A stretch of DNA of 64,000 nucleotides from Bacteroidota bacterium. Lineage in GTDB: Bacteria; Bacteroidota; Bacteroidia; AKYH767-A; 2013-40CM-41-45. Numbering within the stretch: the first letter of the stretch is position 1; every line of letters begins with the position of its first letter. Location: NCBI GenBank assembly GCA_016711505.1, contig JADJSV010000011.1, positions 1 to 64,000 on the forward strand, given 5' to 3'. Shown here piece by piece: positions 25,950 through 34,586 of this stretch. The notes beneath the pieces were generated by a model. That model searched no databases. It saw only the letters and a program-made list of their open reading frames with translations, and had not been told where the DNA came from. The position numbers and the translations under genes are program-made.

Positions 25950-26407
25950 CCACTTTTATAGAAAACAAAACCATGAAAATCAGTATCATCAACAGATCCC
26001 ATCATCCATTGCCTTCTTACGAAACCCTGCATGCTGCGGGAATGGATATCCGTGCGTTCATTACTGATCCGGTCTCTCTAAAACCTTTGGAGCGCACAAT
26101 CGTTCCAACGGGTCTCTTCATTGAATTGCCGGCAGGAATTGAAGCGCAAGTCAGACCAAGGTCAGGACTTGCTGCTAAAAAAGGAGTTACTGTTCTGAAT
26201 TCTCCGGGAACAATTGATGCAGATTACAGAGGCGAAATAAAAGTCATTTTAGTCAATCTGTCAAACGAGGAATTTATTATTAATGATGGTGAAAGAATTG
26301 CTCAACTTGTAATTGCCCGTCATGAAAAAGCAGAATGGGCACCAACAGAATCTCTCCAGGAAAGTGAAAGAGGAGCGGGGGGATTTGGATCAACAGGAAC
26401 AAAATAA
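25946..26407 (+). CDS. dut: dUTP diphosphatase
   Basis: A 153-residue trimeric dUTPase, turning dUTP into dUMP and so keeping uracil out of DNA. All five motifs are present: AGMDIRA, PRSGLA, the substrate-binding block GTIDADYRGEIKVIL, ERIAQLVI and the C-terminal RGAGGFGSTG with the Phe that stacks on the base. The N-terminus has about nine extra residues before MKISIIN, which may be the original start; the first ATG overlaps the stop of the flippase gene. Placement between flippase and nucleotidyltransferase genes is common in Bacteroidota. Confidence 0.96.
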   Translation: MTTFIENKTMKISIINRSHHPLPSYETLHAAGMDIRAFITDPVSLKPLERTIVPTGLFIELPAGIEAQVRPRSGLAAKKGVTVLNSPGTIDADYRGEIKVILVNLSNEEFIINDGERIAQLVIARHEKAEWAPTESLQESERGAGGFGSTGTK

Positions 26408-26431
26408 ATTATAAACGAATAAAAAACACGA

Positions 26432-27436
26432 ATGAGAATTATTGTACCAATGGCCGGAATGGGCAAAAGAATGCGTCCACATACGCTTACAGTTCCAAAA
26501 CCTTTAATTCCGGTTGCCGGAAAACCCATCGTGCAATGGTTGGTGGAAGATATTATTAAAGTATGTGCTGAAAAAGTAGAGGAGATCGCTTTTGTAATTG
26601 GTGACTTTGGTGAAGAAGCCGAGAAAAACCTGATCGCAATCGCAGAAAAACTGGGAGCAAAAGGAACGATTCATCACCAGGACGAACCTCTTGGTACTGC
26701 ACATGCAATATTGTGTGCAAAAGATGCGTTAAAAGGTAAGGTCATCGTGGCTTTTGCAGACACTCTTTTCCGCGCCGATTTTAAGATCGACGATAAACAG
26801 GAAGGCGTGATCTGGGTCAATAAGATCGAAGATCCAAGAATGTTTGGTGTGGTAAAATTAGATTCAACCGGAACAATTACTGATTTCGTTGAAAAACCTA
26901 CGGAATTTATTTCTGATCTGGCAATCATCGGTATCTACTATTTCAAAGACGGCGATTACCTGAATAAAGAATTGCAATATTTAATTGATAATAACATCAA
27001 AGAAAAAGGTGAATATCAATTAACAAATGCTTTAGAAAATATGAAGAAAAAAGGAACGAAATTCGTTCCGGGTAAAGTTGATGAATGGCTGGATTGCGGA
27101 AATAAAGATGCTACTGTTTATACTAACAAGCGCGTACTTGAAATGAACCGCTCGGCAGCTATGATCTCTTCTTCAGTAAAAAAAGATAATTCCATTATAA
27201 TCGAACCATGTTATATCGGAGAAAATGTTGAATTGAAAAATTCAATTGTTGGACCGCACGTTTCACTTGGTGCCGGATCGAAAATTGAAAACTCAGTTGT
27301 GTCGAACAGCATCATTCAAACGAATTCAAAAATTAAAAACAGTGTAATTGATAATTCTATGTTGGGAAATTCAGTCGAATACAATAATTCAGCTGAACAA
27401 CTTAGTCTTAGCGATTATTCAACACACATTTCTTAA
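26432..27436 (+). CDS. Sugar-phosphate nucleotidyltransferase with left-handed helix tail
   Basis: A 334-residue nucleotidyltransferase. The N-terminal signature MRIIVPMAGMGKRMRPHTLT and VPKPLIPVAGKPIVQW bind the nucleotide. HHQDEPLGTAHAIL and VIVAFADTLF supply the metal Asp region, and FVEKPTEF follows. Residues about 250-325 hold hexapeptide-like repeats (VELKNSIVGPHVSLGAGSKI). It would activate a sugar 1-phosphate for polysaccharide or cell-wall synthesis. The sugar and nucleotide cannot be told; glucose-1-phosphate thymidylyl- or uridylyltransferase types are both possible. Follows dut after 24 bases. Its TAA stop opens into an AT-rich palindrome-like run. Confidence 0.9.
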   Translation: MRIIVPMAGMGKRMRPHTLTVPKPLIPVAGKPIVQWLVEDIIKVCAEKVEEIAFVIGDFGEEAEKNLIAIAEKLGAKGTIHHQDEPLGTAHAILCAKDALKGKVIVAFADTLFRADFKIDDKQEGVIWVNKIEDPRMFGVVKLDSTGTITDFVEKPTEFISDLAIIGIYYFKDGDYLNKELQYLIDNNIKEKGEYQLTNALENMKKKGTKFVPGKVDEWLDCGNKDATVYTNKRVLEMNRSAAMISSSVKKDNSIIIEPCYIGENVELKNSIVGPHVSLGAGSKIENSVVSNSIIQTNSKIKNSVIDNSMLGNSVEYNNSAEQLSLSDYSTHIS

Positions 27437-27540
27437 TTAATAATATATAATAGATAATTAATAATGAAGGATAGTTCTGCGGATGTTGCGGATATTCTGC
27501 GTATCCCAATAGCTATCGGGACTGCGGGAAATAAATTCAA
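27434..27540. repeat. AT-rich word repeat and CGCAGA-type repeat, copy 5
   Basis: Right at the stop, TTAATTAATAATATATAATA and GATAATTAATAATG repeat one AATTAATAAT word. A CGCAGA-type element follows: CTGCGGATGTTGCGGATATT, CTGCGTATCCC and ACTGCGGGAAATAAA. The ATCCCAATAGCTATCGGGA inside is a short hairpin. Confidence 0.75.
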
Positions 27541-27558
27541 ATTACGAATCTCAAAAAA

Positions 27559-29301
27559 ATGAACAGATTTCTTATATTTTCTCTATCAGTTGTGCTTCTT
27601 GCTGGTTGTAAGGGCGGACAAACTGCTACTACTACACCGGCGAAGACGTCTCAACCAAAAACTGAAATGTCTGATGCGCAACGTGCAGAAGTTACTTATG
27701 CATTCTTCAATGCAAACAAAGAAAAGATCTTAGGTAATCTGGAAAATGCTGCAGGATTGTTTTCTGAGGTAATCAGAAAAGATCCGAATAATGCAGCAGC
27801 AATGTATGAGCTGGCAAATATTTACAGCGAACAAAAGAAATTTGCTGATGCAATATATTTTGCAAAAGGTGCTTATCAACTCGACAAAACGAATAGCTGG
27901 TATATTTTAACCTACACTGAACTTTTACAGAAAAATAAAAAGTTTACTGAAGCAGCAACAATTCTGGAAAAAGCTGTTGCTGACGCACCAACAAAACCTG
28001 ACTTCTATTATGAATGGGCTTCTGCACTTCTTTATGCCGAAAAACCTGCTGATGCAATTAAAGTGTATGATAAACTCGAATCACAGGTTGGTATTACACG
28101 CGAAGTTACAATGCAAAAATCGCGCATTTATCAGCGAATGAATAAGAATGAAAAAGCCATTGAAGAATTAGATAAACTTATTGCACTCGATCCGAAAGAT
28201 TCACAAGCTTATGGTATGAAGGCAGAGATCTATCAGGCAATGGGTAAAAAGGATCTGGCACTGGATACTTACAATAAGATTTTAGCTATTGATCCTGATA
28301 ATCCTTATGTGCATTTATCGTTAGCGGATTTCTATCGCAACGGTGGCGAAAAAGAAAAGTCTGTCGAAGAATTGAAAAAAGCATTCTTGAATAAAGAACT
28401 GGATATCGGTACTAAGATCAGTATTCTCAGTTCTTATTATTCTTTGATAGAAATTCATCCTGAACTAAAACCACAGGCACTTGAAATGTGTCAGCTACTT
28501 GTGCAGGCAAATGCTAATGAGCCGCTTGCACATACTGTGTATGGTGACTTCCTTATGAGAGATAAAAAGTGGGAAGAAGCTAAAGTTGAGTATTCAAAAG
28601 CAAAAGAATTAGGTGCGAAAGATTTTCTGGTTTATAATCAGTTGATGTTTATTTATGTTCAACTTGCCGACTGGAAATCTCTTTTATCTGAAAGCGCGGA
28701 GGCAATGAGTCTCTTTCCTGAACAACCAATCACTTATTACTTTAATGGTTTTGCAAATATTCAGAATAAAAAATACAACGATGCCATTTCAACTTTAAAC
28801 ACCGGAGTGAAATTAGTTGTGGACGACAAAAGACTTGAAACAAATTTTCTTTCCAGTCTGGGTGAAGCATATAATGAGATCCGCGATTTTGTAAAGAGCG
28901 ATGAGAGTTTTGAAAAAGCTCTCGTGCTGGATCCTAAAGATGCAAATGTGATGAACAACTATGCATACTTCCTTTCAGAACGAAATGAAAAACTTGATCG
29001 TGCTGAGCAACTTTCGAAAACTTCGAATGAACTTGAACCAAATCAATCTTCTTATGAAGATACATACGGATGGATCATGTACAAACAAGGAAAATATTCT
29101 GATGCGAAGATCTGGATAGAAAAATCCCTTGCTAACGGCAGCGATAAGAGCGCAACTGTCCTTGAACATTATGGTGATGTTGTGTTTCATCTTGGTGATA
29201 ATGTAAAAGCTCTCGAATACTGGCAAAAAGCCAAAGCCGCAGGTGATGGCGCATCTGATTTTTTAGAAAGAAAGATTCTTGAAAAACGGATTTTTGAATA
29301 A
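27559..29301 (+). CDS. TPR-repeat lipoprotein
   Basis: A 580-residue lipoprotein. The signal peptide is MNRFLIFSLSVVLLAGCKGG with a lipobox LAGC, followed by a Thr/Pro-rich linker (TATTTPAKTSQPKTE). From about residue 40 to the end at least a dozen tetratricopeptide repeats are visible, for example the units with DPNNAAAMYELANIY, DPKDSQAYGMKAEIYQ and DPKDANVMNNYAYFLS. It is probably anchored in the outer membrane facing the periplasm as a protein-protein scaffold. Its place between the nucleotidyltransferase and the DUF4292 lipoprotein is conserved in the phylum. The partners are not known. Confidence 0.92.
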   Translation: MNRFLIFSLSVVLLAGCKGGQTATTTPAKTSQPKTEMSDAQRAEVTYAFFNANKEKILGNLENAAGLFSEVIRKDPNNAAAMYELANIYSEQKKFADAIYFAKGAYQLDKTNSWYILTYTELLQKNKKFTEAATILEKAVADAPTKPDFYYEWASALLYAEKPADAIKVYDKLESQVGITREVTMQKSRIYQRMNKNEKAIEELDKLIALDPKDSQAYGMKAEIYQAMGKKDLALDTYNKILAIDPDNPYVHLSLADFYRNGGEKEKSVEELKKAFLNKELDIGTKISILSSYYSLIEIHPELKPQALEMCQLLVQANANEPLAHTVYGDFLMRDKKWEEAKVEYSKAKELGAKDFLVYNQLMFIYVQLADWKSLLSESAEAMSLFPEQPITYYFNGFANIQNKKYNDAISTLNTGVKLVVDDKRLETNFLSSLGEAYNEIRDFVKSDESFEKALVLDPKDANVMNNYAYFLSERNEKLDRAEQLSKTSNELEPNQSSYEDTYGWIMYKQGKYSDAKIWIEKSLANGSDKSATVLEHYGDVVFHLGDNVKALEYWQKAKAAGDGASDFLERKILEKRIFE

Positions 29302-29305
29302 TCTG

Positions 29306-30223
29306 ATGGTACGATTTAAATTGAAAAAATTTCGGATCCTGGTTATTAGATCCGGAAATGTTTCCCGCAGACTTGCGCAGAATACGCAGAATATCCGCAG
29401 AAATATTTTTCACTTTTCACTTTTCACTTTTCACCTTCTGTTTCTTTTTGTTTCCTGTAAGTCGTCTAAGAAAATCGTCGAGTCTCCTTCCGCTTTAACA
29501 AAAATCAAAGGCGAAGAAGTCATCCAGGTTTTTGATAGTGTGCTTGTTCATCAGTTTCAGTTTAATAACCTGACGGCGAAAGCAAGTGTCGATTATACTG
29601 ATCGTACCGGCGATACTAAAAGTTTCGACATCAATCTGAGAATGAAAAAAGATAGCGCTGTTTGGATCTCCATTACACCGCTGCTTGGGATTGAAGCTGC
29701 GCGATTGATGGTAACAACAGACAGTGTATTCATGCTTGATCGTGTACATAAAACTGTACTTAAACGGGATATCAATTATTTTGGCGAAATGCTCCGGACG
29801 AATGTTAATTTCGATATGTTGCAATCTGTGATCGTTGGAAATTATTTTCAGTATCTGGAGAAAGAAAAACTAAAATCAATTTACGAGGAAGAGCCTTATA
29901 TTATTTTGAGTTCACTCAACAAGCGTCAGGTAAGAAGAGCTTCTGAAGAAAAGGATCCAACTAAACCTGTCATTCAGGATTTCTGGATCGATGGCAATTA
30001 CAGAATAGCAAAATCAAAGATCACTGACGATAAACTTGATCGATTTGTTGAAGCAACTTATAAAGAATTTACCGATGTAAGCGGTTCATTGTTCCCAAGC
30101 AATCTTGTGCTTACAATTTCCGGAACAACACCAACGATCATGAAGATCAATTACTCAAAAGTGTCGCAGGTGGATTCATTGTCGTTGCCGTTTTCTGTGC
30201 CGGAGAAATATGACTTGAAATAA
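29306..30223 (+). CDS. DUF4292 lipoprotein with a repeat-derived N-terminus
   Basis: An envelope protein of the DUF4292 family (LolB-like fold). The conserved part runs from about residue 60 to the end (VFDSVLVHQFQFNNLTAKAS, MKKDSAVWISITPLLGIEAA, FWIDGNYRIAKSKITD). The lipobox is LFLFVSCKSSK. Upstream of it, the segment encoding SRRLAQNTQNIRRNIFHFSL is not normal coding DNA. It is a copy of the CGCAGA repeat followed by a CACTTTT tandem, and the hydrophobic core of the signal peptide is translated from that tandem. I place the start at the ATG five bases after the TPR gene, giving an unusually long 45-residue lead before the Cys. A later non-ATG start inside the repeat is possible. Confidence 0.82.
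   Translation: MVRFKLKKFRILVIRSGNVSRRLAQNTQNIRRNIFHFSLFTFHLLFLFVSCKSSKKIVESPSALTKIKGEEVIQVFDSVLVHQFQFNNLTAKASVDYTDRTGDTKSFDINLRMKKDSAVWISITPLLGIEAARLMVTTDSVFMLDRVHKTVLKRDINYFGEMLRTNVNFDMLQSVIVGNYFQYLEKEKLKSIYEEEPYIILSSLNKRQVRRASEEKDPTKPVIQDFWIDGNYRIAKSKITDDKLDRFVEATYKEFTDVSGSLFPSNLVLTISGTTPTIMKINYSKVSQVDSLSLPFSVPEKYDLK
29361..29440. repeat. CGCAGA-type repeat, copy 6, plus CACTTTT tandem, inside a coding region
   Basis: CCCGCAGACTTGCGCAGAAT and ACGCAGAATATCCGCAGAAA, followed by TTCACTTTTCACTTTTCAC units with a 7-base period. The stretch is in frame with the DUF4292 protein and encodes its signal peptide region. Confidence 0.85.
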
Positions 30224-30317
30224 AACTTTAAATTAGATAACAGAACTGATTTTTCTATAATTTACAGGCATCAAGCTATTTTTTTTTATTTTTACATTTA
30301 CTAATCACGCTTAATAC

Positions 30318-31022
30318 TTGTTCAACAAAACAAACATTGTCAAATCAATTGTCTACCGGTGTTACTCTTCATCGATCACAATATGCGTTGCATTTTATCT
30401 TACAGGAAGTTTTAAGAAGGCACTTTCAATCGGTATACTTGATTCAATGTTCAAGATCTTGTCTTATTACTTCTTTGATTCAGTGTGGCACAAAGTAGTT
30501 GGTTTCAAAGCAAAACCTGCTGTGATCTGGTTAACAGGATTAAGCGGCTCCGGAAAAACTACCATTGCAAAAAACCTGATGGAAAAGTTTAAAGCAAAAG
30601 GTGTAGTTCCTGTTTTGCTCGATGGCGATGAAATTAGACACGCTATCCGTCAAACCGGATATGACAGAGATTCAAGAAGAAAGCATAATCTGAATGTCGG
30701 CTTTATCGCTTCTTTGTTTGAGAAACAGGGAAACATAGTAATTGTTGCACTCATATCTCCATACGATGATGTTCGGAATGAAATCAGAAATATGTGCGCA
30801 AAGTTTATTGAAGTATATGTTTCCACTGACTTGCAGGTATGTATCGACCGTGATGCAAAAGGACTCTACAAAAGAGCCATTGCCGGTGAACTGGAAAACT
30901 TTACCGGAATTTCCGACTCTTATTTCCCACCTTCACAACCTGAAGTAGTTGTTGAAACTGCAACAATGTCCATTAAAGAATGTACTGTGAAGATTCTGGA
31001 TTTTTATCGGAAGCAGAAGTAG
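30318..31022 (+). CDS. cysC: Adenylylsulfate (APS) kinase with N-terminal DUF2061 membrane anchor
   Basis: A 234-residue fusion. Residues 8-60 are a DUF2061 membrane domain (KSIVYRCYSSSITICVAFYL, FKILSYYFFDSVWHKV). Residues 68-230 are an APS kinase that phosphorylates adenylylsulfate to PAPS: P-loop GLSGSGKTT at 74-82, LLDGDEIRHAI, HNLNVGFIASLF, the active-site Ser in LISPYDDVRNEIR and the DRDAKGLYKRA block. Plain CysC proteins of about 200 residues lack the membrane part. No cysD/cysN or sulfotransferase gene is adjacent. The start must be a TTG, because no in-frame ATG precedes the DUF2061 domain. It interrupts the envelope cluster. Confidence 0.9.
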   Translation: MFNKTNIVKSIVYRCYSSSITICVAFYLTGSFKKALSIGILDSMFKILSYYFFDSVWHKVVGFKAKPAVIWLTGLSGSGKTTIAKNLMEKFKAKGVVPVLLDGDEIRHAIRQTGYDRDSRRKHNLNVGFIASLFEKQGNIVIVALISPYDDVRNEIRNMCAKFIEVYVSTDLQVCIDRDAKGLYKRAIAGELENFTGISDSYFPPSQPEVVVETATMSIKECTVKILDFYRKQK

Positions 31023-31030
31023 GGTGTTTT

Positions 31031-31072
31031 TATTTCCCGCAGATTTCCGCAGATGAAGGCGCAGATATTTTG
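31031..31072. repeat. CGCAGA-type repeat, copy 7
   Basis: TATTTCCCGCAGATTTCCGC followed by AGATGAAGGCGCAGATATTT. It lies between the cysC stop and the convergent T9SS gene. Confidence 0.8.
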
Positions 31073-31086
31073 TATAATTGGTATCA

Positions 31087-32637
31087 CTATTCGAAATTTA
31101 TAAATATTTTTTTCGTAAAAATTTCTCCGCCATTTTTAATTCGGATAATATAAATTCCTGTTTTTATTTCCGGAATAATTTTATTGTAATAGAATCCATT
31201 AAATTTCTCATTGAATAGAACCTGGCCATACAGATTAAATAGTTGAACTTGTTTTATAGTCAATGATTCATCATTAATTTTGACCTGAAGAAGGTTATTT
31301 TTAATTGAAATGGAATAAGATTGTTCTGAAATAGGTTTATTTACATTTACTAAGTTGCAGAAGTCGTCTAAAAAGAAATATGATGAATCGATTGTGTAGG
31401 TCATCGTATCAGGCGGGTAATTTGCATTGACATTGTCTGTGATAAAGTTTATATCATATACATTTGGTAAAAGTGAAGAAGTTGAAATATTAATCGGGAA
31501 TTGTTGCATACAATTAATTTGACCAATCGAATCACTTTTGATCAAATAATTCGAATTACTTTTGGTATATGATAAAAGGAAACCTCCGTCTGAAGTATTC
31601 AGAATCGCATTTGGCCAGGAATCAGTTCCTCCTTCAAAAGAATTTGACCAGATAATATCCAAATTGAGGTCGAGCTTAAATAAGCAAAGAGAACTAGGGT
31701 TAGAACTGGTTTTCCCAAAAATAACAATCTGACTGTCTGTGCTCATTGCTTGCATAGATATTCTCAGATCGTTGCTTGTAGTATTTGGAATATAATTAAA
31801 CTGATAGGAACGCTGTCTTAAAATATTAAATCCTGTGTCCATTATACAAAAATAATTGCTACTGCTATTTGGAAAGTCATACCCGCAATTTGAAAAAAAA
31901 TAATTTCCATTTGGTAGCTCAATTAAATTTGTTCCTGTGAGAACGCCTGTAGAAAACTGAAATGTTTTAAATTTATTCCATCTTTCATCTATCTGATCAA
32001 ATTCATAAATGGCCATAAATCCATCTGCGCCATCCGGTTCTACGCCTAACCGATATAAATTATTTGTTGTTTTCAAAAAGTTCACACTGAATCTTGAATA
32101 GGTTGTAAACCCTCGTTCCTTACAAAAGATTTTTGTACCGGATGAATCATACTTAAGAAAGTCAATATCTATAGAACCATTTCCTACAATGTGTAATCCA
32201 CTTATCAGCAACTCATCGGCACTGTGTTCAATAAAATTCTGCGCAAAAATTCCTCTGTCAAAAGAAGTAAAATGAAGAATATTTCCTGCACTGTCTAATT
32301 TAAAATAGCTACCCCCAACCGGAAACCCATGCTGGACAACACTGAGAGAATCGCCCCATACATATAAATTTGTGCTTTCTCCCTGATATAAATTTGAGTT
32401 AATATACTTTGGCGTTGTATTTAATTTCTTTGACCAGATCACATTCAAGTCTTCAGTTAGCCGGATGAGATTTGTTGAATCGTTTGTACTTAAAGCATAA
32501 TATCCACCTCCATTTGCTTTAATAATATTGAAATGGGAAGTTGGGGATTGAGTATATTTTGAATTTGTCTGGCCTGAACAATACAAAGCCTGAATGGTCA
32601 AAAGAAAAACAGAAACAATTGATAGATTGGATTTCAT
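31087..32637 (-). CDS. Secreted protein with T9SS type A sorting domain and WSK-type repeats
   Basis: A 516-residue secreted protein. I chose the Met giving the signal peptide MKSNLSIVSVFLLTIQALYC; an in-frame extension of 35 residues upstream is basic and unlikely. The middle consists of about seven blades with the pattern DsxGnxxWSK or similar (NVIWSKKLN, DLDIIWSNSFEGG, TSDGGFLLSYTKSN), suggesting a beta-propeller. The last 80 residues are a T9SS type A sorting domain (VQLFNLYGQVLFNEKFNG, TGIYIIRIKNGGE, TKKIFINFE). It would be exported by the type IX system and released or anchored at the surface. A paralogue lies at 37-38.7 kb. Substrate or partner unknown. Confidence 0.88.
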   Translation of the reverse strand: MKSNLSIVSVFLLTIQALYCSGQTNSKYTQSPTSHFNIIKANGGGYYALSTNDSTNLIRLTEDLNVIWSKKLNTTPKYINSNLYQGESTNLYVWGDSLSVVQHGFPVGGSYFKLDSAGNILHFTSFDRGIFAQNFIEHSADELLISGLHIVGNGSIDIDFLKYDSSGTKIFCKERGFTTYSRFSVNFLKTTNNLYRLGVEPDGADGFMAIYEFDQIDERWNKFKTFQFSTGVLTGTNLIELPNGNYFFSNCGYDFPNSSSNYFCIMDTGFNILRQRSYQFNYIPNTTSNDLRISMQAMSTDSQIVIFGKTSSNPSSLCLFKLDLNLDIIWSNSFEGGTDSWPNAILNTSDGGFLLSYTKSNSNYLIKSDSIGQINCMQQFPINISTSSLLPNVYDINFITDNVNANYPPDTMTYTIDSSYFFLDDFCNLVNVNKPISEQSYSISIKNNLLQVKINDESLTIKQVQLFNLYGQVLFNEKFNGFYYNKIIPEIKTGIYIIRIKNGGEIFTKKIFINFE

Positions 32638-32863
32638 CGATTTGTATTTCGAAAGTCTTCCAAGGAATGAAATTCTTTCATTTAAAGCTAGTATTAATTG
32701 GCGAATACGTTCTTTGAAAGGATTTAAGTTTTGTTTTAACACCCTAACCCTTTGTCCTTATCATACCCCGTCCCATTTTGACTTTTAACTTTTGGACTTC
32801 AAAAAATCCCCAACTTTTCTCAATTTTGTGCGTTAAAAACGACCTGACATTCTATAGAAATCA

Positions 32864-34177
32864 ATGCATTCCGTTTCTGCGTTTTCCTTTAATTTTAACA
32901 AAAGCAAGCAAAAATTGCTTCTAATCCGCTTTTTCTCAGTGGTTTGGATGGTTATGCTTTTTTCAGGGGTTTCTTACGGTCAATCGAAGAAGGAACTGGA
33001 AAAGAAGAAGAATGCGATTCAAAAAGATATTGAATATACTAACCAGCTTTTAAAACAAACGAAGAAAAATAAATCTGCTTCATTGAATCAGTTAGTGACT
33101 CTGAACAAAAAGATCACCTACCGGTCTGAACTTATTTCTACCATCAACACGGAAATCAATTCCGTGGAAACGGAGATCGGTGCTGTAAGTACAAATATTG
33201 ATTCCTTGAATTCGAGAATGGTCAATCTGAAAAAGCAATATGGACAGATGCTTTATTTCGCGTATAGGAATCAAAGTACCTTTTCTAAATTGATGTTTGT
33301 TTTTTCTGCAGAAAGTTTTAACCAGGGATTTAAACGCATGCAATACTTGCGACAGTTAAGCAAGTATCGTGAACGTCAGCACGACAAGATCGTGGAGACG
33401 CAGGATTCACTTAATGGGAAGAAAACAAAACTGCAGACAGTAAAGCAAGATAAAAAGCAATTACTTACTTCTCAGGAACGTGAGAAAAAACAACTTGATA
33501 AAGAGAAGAAAGAGCAAGTGCACATGCTCAATAATCTGACTTCGCGCGAGAAAAGATTGCGTGCGGAATTAAAAGAGAAAGCACGTCAGGAACAAAAACT
33601 CGCAGATAAGATCGAAGACATCATCAGGAAAGAAATTGAGATGGCAAAGGCTGCAACGAAACGTCAGTCGAATTCAGGTGCAAGCGCAAGCAAACGAAAA
33701 ACAGAAGTTCCTAATCCGGGTGCCGCTGTTTTGTCTAACACTCCGGAAACAATCAAACTCAGTAACGATTTCGAAAGCAATCGCGGTCGTTTACCTTGGC
33801 CGGTTGAACAGGGAATTATCAGTTCATCCTTCGGACGACATTCTCATCCTGTCTGGAAAGATGTTGTGGTGAATAATAATGGTGTAAACATCAACTCCGG
33901 TAAAGGCGCAAAAGCAAGATCGATCTTCGAAGGAAAAGTTATCCGTGTTCTACTCGTAGTCGATAAGTATGCTGTGTTAATTCAGCATGGTGAATACTTT
34001 ACATTGTACTCCAATCTTGAACAAGTTTATGTAAAAGCCGGCGACAAAGTCATAACCCGTCAGCCTTTAGGAGTCGTTCAAACCGATGAGGAAGACGACA
34101 AAACGGAGCTTCACCTGGAGGTTTGGCGCGGAAGTAATAAAATGGATCCTGAAAACTGGATTGCCTCAAAAAGATAG
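32864..34177 (+). CDS. EnvC-like murein hydrolase activator (coiled coil plus degenerate M23/LytM domain)
   Basis: A 437-residue periplasmic protein. A membrane or signal segment lies near residues 18-38 (LIRFFSVVWMVMLFSGVSYG). A long coiled coil covers about 40-275 (KKELEKKKNAIQKDIEYTNQ and so on). A LytM/M23 domain lies at about 310-430. The zinc site is degenerate: where active enzymes have HxxxD the sequence reads NNNGVNINSG (around 337-346), and only one His of the HxH motif remains in ELHLEVW. It should therefore be inactive and act as an amidase activator like EnvC, governing cell separation; that is inferred. No ftsEX genes are adjacent. It is part of the conserved envelope cluster. 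Confidence 0.88.
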   Translation: MHSVSAFSFNFNKSKQKLLLIRFFSVVWMVMLFSGVSYGQSKKELEKKKNAIQKDIEYTNQLLKQTKKNKSASLNQLVTLNKKITYRSELISTINTEINSVETEIGAVSTNIDSLNSRMVNLKKQYGQMLYFAYRNQSTFSKLMFVFSAESFNQGFKRMQYLRQLSKYRERQHDKIVETQDSLNGKKTKLQTVKQDKKQLLTSQEREKKQLDKEKKEQVHMLNNLTSREKRLRAELKEKARQEQKLADKIEDIIRKEIEMAKAATKRQSNSGASASKRKTEVPNPGAAVLSNTPETIKLSNDFESNRGRLPWPVEQGIISSSFGRHSHPVWKDVVVNNNGVNINSGKGAKARSIFEGKVIRVLLVVDKYAVLIQHGEYFTLYSNLEQVYVKAGDKVITRQPLGVVQTDEEDDKTELHLEVWRGSNKMDPENWIASKR

Positions 34178-34280
34178 TTTCAACAAGAAAAACGGATATT
34201 TAACAATCAATAGTATAATTTAAATCATCATTTAAGGTAAATGAAAGGATAAATCTCACGATTCTGACAGGATTTTTCTT

Positions 34281-34288
34281 TACATTTG
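34281..34288 (+). promoter_or_regulatory. -7 box TACATTTG before tatA
   Basis: Exact TAnnTTTG, 32 bases before the tatA ATG, with TTCTG near the expected -33 position. Confidence 0.5.
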
Positions 34289-34320
34289 CAACGGTTTAAA
34301 GAACCATAAATCAAATCAAA

Positions 34321-34515
34321 ATGATCTCATCGATTTTACTTGGATTTCTAGGCGGTCTTGGCGGCGGAGAAATTTTTCTTTTAGTAGTTGTTATCCTCAT
34401 CTTTTTTGGAGGCAAAAGAATTCCTGAACTTGCCCGTGGACTTGGAAAAGGAATCAGAGAATTTAAAGATGCTAAAGATGGGTCCCCTACAAAGGACGAC
34501 GAGTTAAAAAAATAA
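34321..34515 (+). CDS. tatA: Sec-independent protein translocase subunit TatA/E
   Basis: A 64-residue inner-membrane subunit that forms the pore of the twin-arginine pathway for folded proteins. A single membrane segment (GEIFLLVVVILIFFGG) is followed by KRIPELARGLGKGIREFKDA, the amphipathic helix with the conserved FGGKRIPELAR hinge. The charged tail is short. Length is normal for this phylum. No tatC is adjacent. Its own promoter box lies upstream and its stop leads directly into a small hairpin repeat. Confidence 0.95.
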   Translation: MISSILLGFLGGLGGGEIFLLVVVILIFFGGKRIPELARGLGKGIREFKDAKDGSPTKDDELKK

Positions 34516-34520
34516 TTTCT

Positions 34521-34586
34521 GAATGCGGATTTCGAATTTCTGATTGAAGCTCAATCCGCAATTCGAAATCCGCAATCCGAAATCTT
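34521..34586. repeat. GCGGATTTCGAAT hairpin repeat
   Basis: GCGGATTTCGAAT at 34525-34537 and ATTCGAAATCCGC at 34561-34573 are perfectly complementary, with GGATT/AATCC words continuing on both sides. It fills the convergent gap between tatA and the small unknown gene. Confidence 0.85.

Noticed and set aside
29132..29413. Minus-strand frame opposite the TPR and DUF4292 genes
   Set aside because: Antisense shadow of two well-supported genes.
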